Shown here piece after piece: positions 10,012-18,409 of a stretch of DNA of 64,000 nt (its first letter is position 1; each line of letters opens with the position of its first letter). This stretch comes from Pedobacter schmidteae (GTDB lineage: Bacteria > Bacteroidota > Bacteroidia > Sphingobacteriales > Sphingobacteriaceae). The position numbers and the translations under genes were made by a program. The stretch covers positions 4,461,097 through 4,525,096 of the forward strand of contig NZ_LS999839.1 in NCBI RefSeq assembly GCF_900564155.1, written 5' to 3'. The notes beneath the pieces are model-generated. The model saw nothing but the letters and a program-made list of their open reading frames with translations. It searched no databases and was not told the origin of the DNA.

Positions 10012-10572
10012 TTAAGAATTTAAATGCTGCTGCATGTATTGGGTAATCTTTTTGAGTGCATTGCTCATGTGCCCTTCAATGGTATTGGTTGAAATACTTA
10101 AAATTTCGGATACCTGCTTATAACTGAAACCTTCATTTTTAACCAGACGGTAAACGATCTCGCATTTAGGAGGCAGCATATCGATAGCTTTTTTTAAGCT
10201 CAGCTGCAGTTCTTTTTCTATGATATAGTCTATTGGTGTAGCATTGCTGGCAGGTAGCAGTTCCAGATCATCTAAGCCAACATTGTACCGACCTTTATTT
10301 TTTTTCAAATGGTTGAAAGCCGAATTTTTAACCAGGGTAAAAAGATAAACCCTAAAATCTATCACCTGCTCCAATTTTGGGCCCATCAGCCAGATTTTCA
10401 TCATCGCATCAGCATACAATTCCTCAGCAACTTCGTCAGAATGTACTATGGCGGTAGCAAAACGGATTACAGGTGTATAAAAACATACAAATAGCTTACG
10501 GTAGGCAGCTTCATCCGCATAAACGGCTACGGCATGTTTTAGGTTGGCTATATCTGTAAGTTTGGGCACCAT
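10012..10572 (-). CDS. ECF RNA polymerase sigma-70 factor
   Basis: Extracytoplasmic-function sigma factor, 186 residues. The sigma2 region is visible as YRKLFVCFYTPVIRFATAIV with EVAEELYADAMMKIW. The sigma4 helix-turn-helix is LPPKCEIVYRLVKNEGFSYKQVSEILSISTNTIEGH. It is the standard Bacteroidota type paired with FecR, whose gene follows on the same strand. It should switch on the SusC/SusD/TlpA genes downstream. A 12-bp palindrome TTTTCCGGAAAA lies at 10629-10640 in its upstream gap; whether it is an operator is unknown. Confidence 0.92.
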   Translation of the reverse strand: MVPKLTDIANLKHAVAVYADEAAYRKLFVCFYTPVIRFATAIVHSDEVAEELYADAMMKIWLMGPKLEQVIDFRVYLFTLVKNSAFNHLKKNKGRYNVGLDDLELLPASNATPIDYIIEKELQLSLKKAIDMLPPKCEIVYRLVKNEGFSYKQVSEILSISTNTIEGHMSNALKKITQYMQQHLNS

Positions 10573-10673
10573 GCTTTGGTATCGAATTTATGGTCAAGGC
10601 GCTCAAACTTACAGATTTCTAACTAATATTTTCCGGAAAACTATGTAAAACGATATTAACTTGTCTGAATACC

Positions 10674-12551
10674 TTAATATCCCGGGTTCTGTACCATGTT
10701 CCGGTTCAACATCATTTCCATTTGAGGTATAGGCATTAGCTTTTGATACGATTGAATCCCTAAAGTTGATTCGGACAGGTTGTTGCGCTTTAAGAAAGCA
10801 AAAAACACTCCTTCATTACTCAGATCAGCTTTTAATTCTTCCTGCAGTAGCGGTAAAACATTATTCTCGCTCAATGACACAGGTAATTTTCCATTTCTTA
10901 CCCGTACCAGATTCAACAAATCAATTGCTTCATCTTTGTTGTTCAACTTCAAATTCACTTCCGAAGCAAGCAACAATACTTCCGTATATCTGGTCAAACT
11001 ACGATAATTTCCCTTTCCGTAGAACTGGTCATAGTCGCTCGGTTTTGTAATGTAACCTGAAGATTGATTATAATCAATGCCAAAAATACTTTCGTTAGCC
11101 GTGGTATGAATCAGCGTTTTGCTCGCCAAAGTATATTTGCTTGCATTAATAATCTGACTCAGGTATTTTTTAGCAGTTGCATAATCACCATTATCGGCAG
11201 CTATTCTTGCCGCAACAGACCTGGCCATATCAGCTTCTTTATCGCCCGTCGCCAGGTTTTGGATGCTTGCCTCTAAGCCAGCCAATAACGCCTCCGATAT
11301 TGTTTTTTTGTCTGTCCGGGCAGGAGGATTAGTGTCCCTATAATTCTCAGTATGCATAAATGGGGTATCTCCCCAAAAATTCATCAGCATCCAGTAACTG
11401 TAAGCATAAAATGGATAGGTTTTGTGCTTAAATGATTTAAAGGAAGATGATTTAGCAGCATTATCCATGACGGTATTTGCCCTGTTAATGGTAACGTAAA
11501 GACTGCTAAACAACGTATTGATACTGGCACTACCCGAACCAACATCATGCCTGTAAAAATCATGTTGTGGCATACCAGAGATGGTTTTACAATATAATCC
11601 TTCCAATTTGAAATAAGTTTCAGTTGCTTTTATATTTGCAGCTAACACCGCATTATAAGCTGCCAAAAATTGTGCTTCAGTGTTGAAAAAATCATCTACT
11701 ATCACCACCACTTCAGTTCCTTTCAGCTCAACCGAAAAAACTTTATCCATAGCAAAGTCGGCCAAAGTAATATTGAGCCCTTTATAACGGTTTTTCATGT
11801 TATCGGATATCGCTTTGGCATTTAAACGCTCTAACCCCTCCTTTATCGATTGTTTTAAAGCTGCATCTACCGAGCCGTCGTTTTCTATATCTGCCGAGAT
11901 GATGCTCAAGAGCTCTGTTAACCGGGCATTGTCTGATGATGAGATTTGCAATAATGCCGCAGAGATACCCAATAAAATATTAGCATTGTCATCATTCTTT
12001 GTTAATGAAACCAATTCACTGCTGGTGTTTGGCGCTGTTTTAACAAAAAAAGCAGCATAAATTTCAGTCAGTGCCTGTTTTTTGGCTTCACTAAAACTTT
12101 TCTTATCCTTCTTCATCAACGACCTTACTCTTTTCTCTTCCAGATGGCTCAGTACATTGACATTGATGGATTTGTTGTTGCTGATATCAGCAATTGCATT
12201 TAATGTGATGGGAGATCCGGAAAGACTCCCGTTAATTTCATTGAAATAATATCCGTCAACCGAAAGCTGCACATAGTTAGATGATAACTCCACGTCGGCT
12301 AAAGAAAAGCTTCCTTTATCGTCTTGTATTTCTGACTTAAAAGATCTTCCTGTTGGATTCAGTTCTGCATTGAGTTCATAAATGGTAACTACAGAGCCCC
12401 GAACAAACGGCCCCTTTTCTACTGCGCCCTGAATAGTGGTCTTTTGATGTGCACCATCAGTCGGATCATTCTTTTTGGAGCATGCCAAAATGCAAGTCAA
12501 CGCAAACAACAGGAAAAACGGTCGGATAAATGAAATGGTAGAAAACGTCAT
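10674..12551 (-). CDS. SusD-like lipoprotein with unusual N-terminal domain fusion
   Basis: A 625-residue predicted surface lipoprotein (signal peptide, lipobox ILAC, then SKKND). The C-terminal part from about residue 290 is SusD-like: a run of helices (TLFSSLYVTINRANTVMDNA, YSYWMLMNFWGDTPF), YTEVLLLASEVNLKLNNKDEA, and the family end LMPIPQMEMMLNRNMVQNPGY. The first 270 residues are not SusD. They contain GPFVRGSVVTIYELNAELNP, then a YVQLSVDGYYFNE beta segment and a helical part with INVNVLSHLEEKRVRSLM. I recall similar stretches in stand-alone lipoproteins of other bacteria, but could not check. There is no SusC of its own; it lies 101 bp upstream of the sigma/FecR/SusC/SusD genes. A role as an accessory binding protein is inference. 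Confidence 0.8.
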   Translation of the reverse strand: MTFSTISFIRPFFLLFALTCILACSKKNDPTDGAHQKTTIQGAVEKGPFVRGSVVTIYELNAELNPTGRSFKSEIQDDKGSFSLADVELSSNYVQLSVDGYYFNEINGSLSGSPITLNAIADISNNKSINVNVLSHLEEKRVRSLMKKDKKSFSEAKKQALTEIYAAFFVKTAPNTSSELVSLTKNDDNANILLGISAALLQISSSDNARLTELLSIISADIENDGSVDAALKQSIKEGLERLNAKAISDNMKNRYKGLNITLADFAMDKVFSVELKGTEVVVIVDDFFNTEAQFLAAYNAVLAANIKATETYFKLEGLYCKTISGMPQHDFYRHDVGSGSASINTLFSSLYVTINRANTVMDNAAKSSSFKSFKHKTYPFYAYSYWMLMNFWGDTPFMHTENYRDTNPPARTDKKTISEALLAGLEASIQNLATGDKEADMARSVAARIAADNGDYATAKKYLSQIINASKYTLASKTLIHTTANESIFGIDYNQSSGYITKPSDYDQFYGKGNYRSLTRYTEVLLLASEVNLKLNNKDEAIDLLNLVRVRNGKLPVSLSENNVLPLLQEELKADLSNEGVFFAFLKRNNLSESTLGIQSYQKLMPIPQMEMMLNRNMVQNPGY

Positions 12552-12588
12552 ATTTGATTTTTTTTGCGAAGATATAAAAAAAGAGAAC

Positions 12589-12644
12589 GACGAGGTTAAA
12601 AAGGGGGTGTATCAAATCTGATACACCCCCTTTTTAACCTCGTC
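12589..12644 (-). terminator. Long perfect hairpin terminator after efp
   Basis: Arms of 26 bp (12589-12614 and 12619-12644) match perfectly around a 4-nt loop and include a GGGGGTGTAT core. The repeat begins 10 bp past the efp stop. On the minus strand it is followed by CTCTTTTTTT, as expected of an intrinsic terminator. It also lies only 38 bp before the SusD-fusion start, so it insulates that gene from efp transcription. Confidence 0.85.
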
Positions 12645-12653
12645 ATTTACAGC

Positions 12654-13214
12654 CTATTTTACACGCTCAACATAATCGCCTGTACGGGTATCTACTTTAA
12701 TTTTATCTCCCTGATTCACAAACAGAGGGACTTTTAATTCGATACCATTTTCGGTAGTGGCAGTTTTTTGCGCTCCCGAAGAAGTATCACCTTTAACAGC
12801 TGGCTCGGAATAAGTAATTTCCAACTCCACAAAATTTGGTGCCTGTGCCATAATCGGCTCTTCACTTTCAAAAGAAACAATCACATCCATTCCTTCTTTC
12901 AGGAATTTTGCCGAAGTACCAAATAATGCTTTGGGAACATTAAACTGATCAAATGAAACATTGTCCATCACCACAAAATAATCGCCTTCTTCGTATAAAT
13001 ATTGATAGTCATTAGTCTCTACACGGCAAATCTCTACCGCTTCATCGGTTCCCAAACGGGCCTCTACAATTTTTCCGGTTTTGATGTTTCTAAATTTGCC
13101 CAGATAAAAAGCGCCACCTTTGCCGGGGGTGCGGTGTAAAATTTCGGTAACGGTTACCAGTTCACTATTAAAGCGTAATATATTTCCTACTTTAATTTCA
13201 GATGCCTTTGCCAT
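12654..13214 (-). CDS. efp: Translation elongation factor P
   Basis: EF-P binds the ribosome between the P and E sites and relieves stalling at polyproline stretches. The 186-residue product has the three expected beta-barrel domains: KOW-like N-domain (KVGNILRFNSELVTVTEILH), OB domain (VMDNVSFDQFNVPKALFG) and C-terminal OB domain (IELKVPLFVNQGDKIKVDTRTGDYVERVK). The tip loop RTPGKGGAF carries the lysine (K32 here) that is post-translationally modified in many bacteria. No modification gene (epmA/earP/ymfI type) is seen nearby. It is transcribed divergently from the HipA-like gene and closed by a very long hairpin terminator. Confidence 0.97.
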   Translation of the reverse strand: MAKASEIKVGNILRFNSELVTVTEILHRTPGKGGAFYLGKFRNIKTGKIVEARLGTDEAVEICRVETNDYQYLYEEGDYFVVMDNVSFDQFNVPKALFGTSAKFLKEGMDVIVSFESEEPIMAQAPNFVELEITYSEPAVKGDTSSGAQKTATTENGIELKVPLFVNQGDKIKVDTRTGDYVERVK

Positions 13215-13323
13215 AAAATGTAATTGTATTTTTTTGCTGCCAAAGATATGTTTTTTTTGATCGCATTATTTTCAGTTTCTATATCTTTATTCCCGATTGT
13301 TAAATAATGAATAAAGCGACGAT

Positions 13324-14121
13324 ATGAATAACAGCGAACTGGCATTAAGGTCAGTTAAGGTAACCAGATATGTAACTCCCTTGAGGGAAGGTGGGTCGAT
13401 GCCTGCGATAGCGGAAGCCGACGATGGCTTTTTATATGTACTTAAATTTAGAGGCGCAGGACAAGGCACAAAGGCTTTGATAGCAGAAATAATAGGTGGC
13501 GAAATTGCTCGGGCATTGGGTTTTAAAGTGCCAGAAATTGTGTTTGCTTCCTTAGATGAGGCTTTTGGACGGATAGAACCTGATGAGGAAATACAGGATT
13601 TGCTAAGGGCAAGTGAAGGCTTAAACCTGGCTTTGCACTACCTTTCGGGAGCCATTACCTTTGATCCGGTGGTCACTACCATCGATGCCAGACTGGCTTC
13701 ACAGATTGTTTGGCTGGATTGCTTGCTGACCAATATGGACCGCACCGCCAGAAATACCAATATGCTGATCTGGCATAAAGAACTGTGGTTGATAGACCAT
13801 GGTGCATCTTTATATTTTCACCACTCCTGGCAAAACTGGAAGGAGCAGGCGCTGCGCCCTTTTGCATTGATTAAGGATCATGTTTTGCTGCCCTGGGCTA
13901 CTGAACTGGAACAGGTGGACCGGGAATTTACCAGCATACTGACCCCAGAACTGATTGCAGCGGTGACAAACCTAATCCCGGCAGAGTGGTTGACTGATGA
14001 ATCCTCATTTGACCATGCAGAGGAGCACAGGCAAGCTTATATTCACTTTTTAGAAACCAGAGTGGCCAATTCGGCGATTTTTGTAAAAGCAGCACAAGAT
14101 GCAAAAGCAGCACTTATTTGA
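13324..14121 (+). CDS. HipA-like kinase-fold protein
   Basis: A 265-residue HipA-family protein much shorter than classic HipA toxins (about 430). It has an N-terminal lobe (RYVTPLREGGSMPAIAEADD, FLYVLKFRGAGQGTKALIAE) and a kinase-like core with TNMDRTARNTNML, where D139 and N144 fit the HipA catalytic Asp and metal-binding Asn. LIDHGASL supplies D158 as the second metal ligand. HipA kinases phosphorylate proteins such as aminoacyl-tRNA synthetases; this subfamily's target is unknown. It overlaps the following DUF3037 gene by 23 bp, a pairing I recall as widespread. No HipB-type DNA-binding antitoxin is adjacent. The kinase fold is fairly sure; toxin activity is only possible. Confidence 0.8.
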   Translation: MNNSELALRSVKVTRYVTPLREGGSMPAIAEADDGFLYVLKFRGAGQGTKALIAEIIGGEIARALGFKVPEIVFASLDEAFGRIEPDEEIQDLLRASEGLNLALHYLSGAITFDPVVTTIDARLASQIVWLDCLLTNMDRTARNTNMLIWHKELWLIDHGASLYFHHSWQNWKEQALRPFALIKDHVLLPWATELEQVDREFTSILTPELIAAVTNLIPAEWLTDESSFDHAEEHRQAYIHFLETRVANSAIFVKAAQDAKAALI

Positions 14122-14482
14122 GTACGCCGTAATCCGCGTGGTACCCAGGGTAGAGCGCGAAGAATTCATCAATGTGGGGGTGATTGTTTACTGTAAGCCA
14201 CTGAAATTTCTGGAAGCAAAATTTGAATTGAACACAGCGCGGTTGCTGTCATTTTGTAAAGACCTGGATTTGGATGTTTTAAATGAGAACCTGGGATCTT
14301 TTGTGAAAATTTCGGCGGGGGGATTGCAAAGTGGACCAATTGGTCAACTGGACGCACCATCCAGGTTTCGCTGGCTAACCGCAACGCGAAGTACTGTTTT
14401 GCAAACCTCAAAAACACATGCCGGCTTTTGTGCAGATGCAGGGGAGACTTTAGAAAGACTATTTGTTGAAATGGTGATTTAA
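14099..14482 (+). CDS. DUF3037 protein
   Basis: A 127-residue protein with the DUF3037 signature FEYAVIRVVPRVEREEFINVGVIVYC near the N-terminus and GPIGQLDAPSRFRWLTATRSTVLQTS near the C-terminus. There is no signal peptide or membrane segment, so it is cytosolic. Its function is not known. The start codon lies inside the 3' end of the HipA-like kinase gene (23-bp overlap, different frame), so the two are almost certainly translationally coupled and act together, perhaps as kinase and regulator or substrate. Confidence 0.85.
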   Translation: MQKQHLFEYAVIRVVPRVEREEFINVGVIVYCKPLKFLEAKFELNTARLLSFCKDLDLDVLNENLGSFVKISAGGLQSGPIGQLDAPSRFRWLTATRSTVLQTSKTHAGFCADAGETLERLFVEMVI

Positions 14483-14549
14483 TTGATTTGCTTGCCGGAT
14501 TGAACTAATTTTGACTTAATATTGTACCAAGCAGAAAACAAGAATACAC

Positions 14550-15071
14550 ATGGAGGATAAAGTGATACTGGTGGATGTTAATGACCGGGCTATTGGCCTG
14601 ATGCCGAAAATGGAAGCTCATATACAGGGCAAGCTGCACAGGGCTTTTTCGGTTTTTATTTTTAATACCAAGGGTGAGCTACTTTTGCAGCAGCGGGCGC
14701 TAGACAAGTATCACTCGGCCGGAAAATGGACAAATACCTGCTGCAGTCACCCAAAACCCGACGAAGAAACCATCAATGCTGCCCACCGGAGATTAATGGA
14801 AGAGATGGGGATGGAGTGCGAACTGCATCCTGTTTTCAGCTTTCAATACCGGGCAGAGGTTACGGAGGGAATTATAGAAAATGAATATGATCATGTATTT
14901 TTTGGGATAACAGACCAGGTCCCGGTGATAAACCCACTGGAAGTTGCAGACTACAGATACATAAATATGAACGATTTGCCTGATGAAATTGCCACTCAGC
15001 CTGATCAATACACCGAATGGTTAAAAATCTGCCTCATTCGCGTAATGGAATGTTACGGCAGAATGTTTTAA
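14550..15071 (+). CDS. idi: Isopentenyl-diphosphate delta-isomerase, type I
   Basis: Interconverts isopentenyl and dimethylallyl diphosphate in isoprenoid synthesis. The 173-residue Nudix-fold protein shows the metal/substrate motif GKLHRAFSVFIFN, the catalytic-cysteine motif WTNTCCSHP (C64 or C65), the Nudix-like AAHRRLMEEMGM, and the acidic EYDHVFFG that carries the second catalytic residue. All key residues expected for type I Idi are present. It lies 67 bp after the DUF3037 gene and 58 bp before fabV on the same strand; the link to those genes is probably only positional. Confidence 0.95.
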   Translation: MEDKVILVDVNDRAIGLMPKMEAHIQGKLHRAFSVFIFNTKGELLLQQRALDKYHSAGKWTNTCCSHPKPDEETINAAHRRLMEEMGMECELHPVFSFQYRAEVTEGIIENEYDHVFFGITDQVPVINPLEVADYRYINMNDLPDEIATQPDQYTEWLKICLIRVMECYGRMF

Positions 15072-15129
15072 TATATAAAAACATTGATTATTTTACTCAT
15101 CCTTTTATTTTAAACTAAAGAAAATCAAT

Positions 15130-16323
15130 ATGATTATTGAGCCTAAAATGCGCGGCTTTATATGCCTTACTGCACATCCGGCAGGATGTGAACAAAATGT
15201 AGCGAACCAGATTAACTACGTAAAATCGAAAGGAGCCATAGCCGGGCCAAAGAAAGTGCTCGTTATCGGGGCTTCCACAGGATTTGGGTTGGCTTCAAGA
15301 ATCACCAGCGCATTTGGATCTGATGCTGCTACCATAGGTGTTTTTTTCGAAAAGCCACCTATGCCGGGCAAACCAGCATCACCAGGATGGTACAACAGCG
15401 CCGCATTTGAAAAACAGGCACATGCTGCCGGCTTGTATGCAAAAAGCATCAATGGGGACGCCTTTTCGGAAGAAATTAAACAAAAAACACTCAACCTGAT
15501 AAAAAACGATCTTGGACAGGTTGATCTGGTAATTTATAGCCTGGCATCACCAAGAAGGGTACACCCTAAAACCGGTGTGATCCATAACTCTGTGCTAAAG
15601 CCAATAGGCGATACAGCTTTTACCAATAAAACAGTCGACTTTCATACAGGAGCAGTTTCTGAGGTATCCATTTCACCGGCAAATGAAGAGGAAATTGAAA
15701 ATACGGTAGCTGTAATGGGTGGCGAGGACTGGGAAATGTGGATTGATGCTTTGAAGGCCGCAAACCTGCTTGCCGAAGGAGCAACCACTGTAGCTTATTC
15801 TTACATTGGCCCTTCGCTAACCGAAGCGGTGTACCGCAAAGGAACCATCGGACGTGCCAAAGATCACCTGGAAGCAACAGCATTTACCATTGCGGATAAA
15901 TTAAAAGCTTTGAATGGAAAAGCCTTTGTATCGGTAAACAAAGCCCTGGTTACACAAGCGAGTTCGGCCATACCGGTAATTCCGTTGTACATATCATTGC
16001 TTTACAAAGTCATGAAGGAAAAAGAGATACATGAGGGCTGTATTGAGCAGATACAACGTTTATTTGCCGAAAGGTTATACCGCAATCATGACATACCTAC
16101 CGATAAGGCAGGCAGAATCAGGATTGATGACTGGGAGATGCGCGAAGATGTGCAGCAAAAGGTTTCTGCCTTGTGGACAGAAGCCACTGCCGAGAGCTTA
16201 CCACAGATAGGTGACCTGGCCGGGTATAAAAAAGACTTTCTGAACCTGTTTGGTTTTGACGTGGCTGGCATTGATTACGGAAAAGAAGTTGATGAAATGG
16301 TAGAAATACCTGGGTTGGCTTAA
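15130..16323 (+). CDS. fabV: NADH-dependent trans-2-enoyl-ACP/CoA reductase FabV
   Basis: Catalyses the last reduction step of fatty-acid elongation (or reduces trans-2-enoyl-CoA). At 397 residues it has the usual FabV length. It opens with IIEPKMRGFICLTAHPAGC and has the Rossmann glycine motif VIGASTGFGLASR. The family's active-site Tyr-X8-Lys is visible as YRKGTIGRAK, with Y235 and K244 at the positions known for characterised FabV enzymes. The C-terminal part (GFDVAGIDYGKEVD) is also typical. FabV enzymes are known to be little affected by triclosan, unlike FabI; this property is from the family, not shown here. Confidence 0.96.
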   Translation: MIIEPKMRGFICLTAHPAGCEQNVANQINYVKSKGAIAGPKKVLVIGASTGFGLASRITSAFGSDAATIGVFFEKPPMPGKPASPGWYNSAAFEKQAHAAGLYAKSINGDAFSEEIKQKTLNLIKNDLGQVDLVIYSLASPRRVHPKTGVIHNSVLKPIGDTAFTNKTVDFHTGAVSEVSISPANEEEIENTVAVMGGEDWEMWIDALKAANLLAEGATTVAYSYIGPSLTEAVYRKGTIGRAKDHLEATAFTIADKLKALNGKAFVSVNKALVTQASSAIPVIPLYISLLYKVMKEKEIHEGCIEQIQRLFAERLYRNHDIPTDKAGRIRIDDWEMREDVQQKVSALWTEATAESLPQIGDLAGYKKDFLNLFGFDVAGIDYGKEVDEMVEIPGLA

Positions 16324-16397
16324 TTTTTTTTTGAAATGATATAGGACCTTTTGGATAATCTGTTGTCTCATGCATGTAAGTTGATAATTACCGATAC

Positions 16398-17207
16398 ATG
16401 TTTAAAGGGATATTTAGAAAATTTAAGTCAGACACCAGTACCAAATACGGTTGGTTTGGAGACTATCCGTCGTGGGAAGAGGCTATAGCTCAAACCGACG
16501 GATACGATTCAGGCATTATTTTACAAAGAACAAAAAACGCCTTACTGAAGGTAAAAAATGGAGATGCCGTTTACGAACGGGATTCAGTATTGTTTAGCAA
16601 AAAAGAGTATCCGTTTCCATTGCTGAGTTTTTTAATGCACAGTGCGGCCATCAAAGGCAGGGCACTTCATGTGCTTGATTTCGGTGGGTCGTTGGGCAGT
16701 AGCTATTATCAGATCAAAGAATTTCTGACACCAAATGTCTGTTTAAGTTGGAACGTAATTGAACAGGAGCATTATGTATCGGCCGGAAGGGCACATTTTG
16801 AAGACGAACAACTGAAGTTTTACCACTCTATTGACGAATGTTTGCAAAACAAACAGATTGATTTTGTATTACTTTCCAGTTCTGTACAATACCTGCAGCA
16901 ACCTCAACTTTTTCTGAGCCAGCTTGCGGCTTATAATTTTGACTTTCTGCTTTTCGACAGAACAGCGTTTCATTATGAACCAAATGACCGTTTGACCTTA
17001 CAATTTGTGCCACCAGACATTTACGAGGCTTCGTATCCGGCGTGGTTTTTTAATCAGGAGAAGTTTTTCGCCCATTTTTCTGAGAATTATGAGGTCGTTG
17101 CGGATTTCCCTTCTTATGTAGATGGCGAGTCGGTATTGTATATAGACGAAAATCCTTTGGGTTATGGAAGGGGATTTTACTTAACTAAAACATTAAAAGA
17201 TGGTTAA
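16398..17207 (+). CDS. TIGR04325-type methyltransferase
   Basis: A 269-residue protein resembling the TIGR04325 family of putative SAM-dependent methyltransferases. Signatures are the N-terminal YGWFGDYPSWEEAIAQTDGYDS and the SAM-binding motif LHVLDFGGSLGSSYYQIKEFL, followed by ECLQNKQIDFVLLSSSVQYL. The C-terminal half (EASYPAWFFNQEKFFAHF) is also family-like. These proteins are often found in surface-polysaccharide clusters, but no glycosyltransferases are seen here, so the substrate is open. It stands alone, with short gaps to fabV and to the CHRD-like gene. Confidence 0.8.
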   Translation: MFKGIFRKFKSDTSTKYGWFGDYPSWEEAIAQTDGYDSGIILQRTKNALLKVKNGDAVYERDSVLFSKKEYPFPLLSFLMHSAAIKGRALHVLDFGGSLGSSYYQIKEFLTPNVCLSWNVIEQEHYVSAGRAHFEDEQLKFYHSIDECLQNKQIDFVLLSSSVQYLQQPQLFLSQLAAYNFDFLLFDRTAFHYEPNDRLTLQFVPPDIYEASYPAWFFNQEKFFAHFSENYEVVADFPSYVDGESVLYIDENPLGYGRGFYLTKTLKDG

Positions 17208-17285
17208 ATAGAAAAAAGCAATTACCCGGCATACTTTTAAAATAAATTATAAAGTAGTACTTTAGTCCTCAGCTAAAAGGAGAAA

Positions 17286-17771
17286 ATGAGGGATATTAGA
17301 GCTACAACATTTAATTTATGGGGATTTGCAATGGGGATTGCATTATTTTTTTTCTCTTGTAAGAAAGATGGTAATGATGCGGAACAGCCTATGCTGAACC
17401 CGCCGGTAAAAAGTTACATTGTTATTGCAAGGATAGATAAAAAAGGCACAAACAGCAATTCGGAGGGGACGGCAGTATTAAAGGGTACTTATGATGAAGC
17501 AACTAAATTATTAAGCTATAAACTTGAATATAAAGATTTGATTCCGGAATTGATCACATTTAGGTACGGCTCGAAAGGATCGGCAGGTACATTGATAAAA
17601 GAGCTATACAGAAGCAGCGGAAAGGCCAATATCCTGACTGTTTCGGGTTCTGTATCGTTGACACCATTGCAGGAGCGGAATTTACTGAAAGGACTTTGGT
17701 TTGTTTCTGTAAATACATTGAAACTCTCGCCAGAGATTTCCGGTTATCTTACACTTAAACAAAAGCAGTAA
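17286..17771 (+). CDS. CHRD-like lipoprotein
   Basis: A 161-residue predicted lipoprotein (signal segment with lipobox FFSC, then KKDGND). The mature domain resembles the CHRD fold: NSEGTAVLKGTYDEATKLLSYKLEYKDL, then a glycine-serine loop and a closing GLWFVSVNTLKLSPEISGYL, matching the usual 'yvnvHT....GeirG' ending but without the His. An AAAAGGAG ribosome-binding site precedes the ATG. It is followed by an ECF sigma gene after only 8 bp, so it is probably the first gene of that operon, an uncommon place for such a protein. Function unknown; the domain call is moderate. Confidence 0.65.
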   Translation: MRDIRATTFNLWGFAMGIALFFFSCKKDGNDAEQPMLNPPVKSYIVIARIDKKGTNSNSEGTAVLKGTYDEATKLLSYKLEYKDLIPELITFRYGSKGSAGTLIKELYRSSGKANILTVSGSVSLTPLQERNLLKGLWFVSVNTLKLSPEISGYLTLKQKQ

Positions 17772-17779
17772 GATAAGCT

Positions 17780-18409
17780 ATGAAAGATCAGCAGAACAAT
17801 GGCTTATCCAACGAGGACCTCAATCTATTCAAATCTGTACGGGAGCGTGACAAGAAGGCATTTGAACTGTTTTATAAGCAGTATTACAAACAACTGTTTG
17901 CACTGGCTTATCGTTATGTTGGGCAAATGGAAGTTGCAGAAGAGCTGGTTCATGATTTATTTATAACCGTTTGGAACAAATCAGATCAACTAAATATTCA
18001 ACATTCGATTAAAAGTTATCTGTTTAAAGCCATTGTAAATTCGTCGCTGAATTATATAAAAAAAGAAAAAATGCAAACAGAAAAGCACTTAGCCTATCTG
18101 GCTGTCCAGGATCCTGAACCCGTTTCAGAAGAAAACAAAGGTATGGCCGATGAAAAAATGCTAAAAAGCCTGGAAGAGGCGCTGGAACTGTTGCCTGCCA
18201 AATGTAAACAGGTGATGTACCTGAGCCGTTTTGGAAAGCTGAAACAGCAGGAAATTGCCTTGCAAATGGATATTTCATTGAAAACGGTTAAAAATCATCT
18301 CACCTATGGTTTCCAAAAACTACGGGAGCATCTGGCCAGTAAACAAGAACTGATCACACTGCTGCTTATCTTTTTTAAAATCACCTTATTTAATACCGCT
18401 CTGTTATGA
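17780..18409 (+). CDS. ECF RNA polymerase sigma-70 factor with hydrophobic C-terminal tail
   Basis: Sigma factor of 209 residues. The sigma2 region is FELFYKQYYKQLFALAYRYV with EVAEELVHDLFITVWNK. The sigma4 region is LPAKCKQVMYLSRFGKLKQQEIALQMDISLKTVKNHL. After the DNA-binding part there is an extra hydrophobic tail (LITLLLIFFKITLFNTALL), which the other two sigma factors in this window lack. Its stop codon overlaps the FecR start (ATGA), indicating coupled translation with its anti-sigma factor. It should control the receptor operon downstream. The tail may touch the membrane; that is inference. Confidence 0.92.
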   Translation: MKDQQNNGLSNEDLNLFKSVRERDKKAFELFYKQYYKQLFALAYRYVGQMEVAEELVHDLFITVWNKSDQLNIQHSIKSYLFKAIVNSSLNYIKKEKMQTEKHLAYLAVQDPEPVSEENKGMADEKMLKSLEEALELLPAKCKQVMYLSRFGKLKQQEIALQMDISLKTVKNHLTYGFQKLREHLASKQELITLLLIFFKITLFNTALL

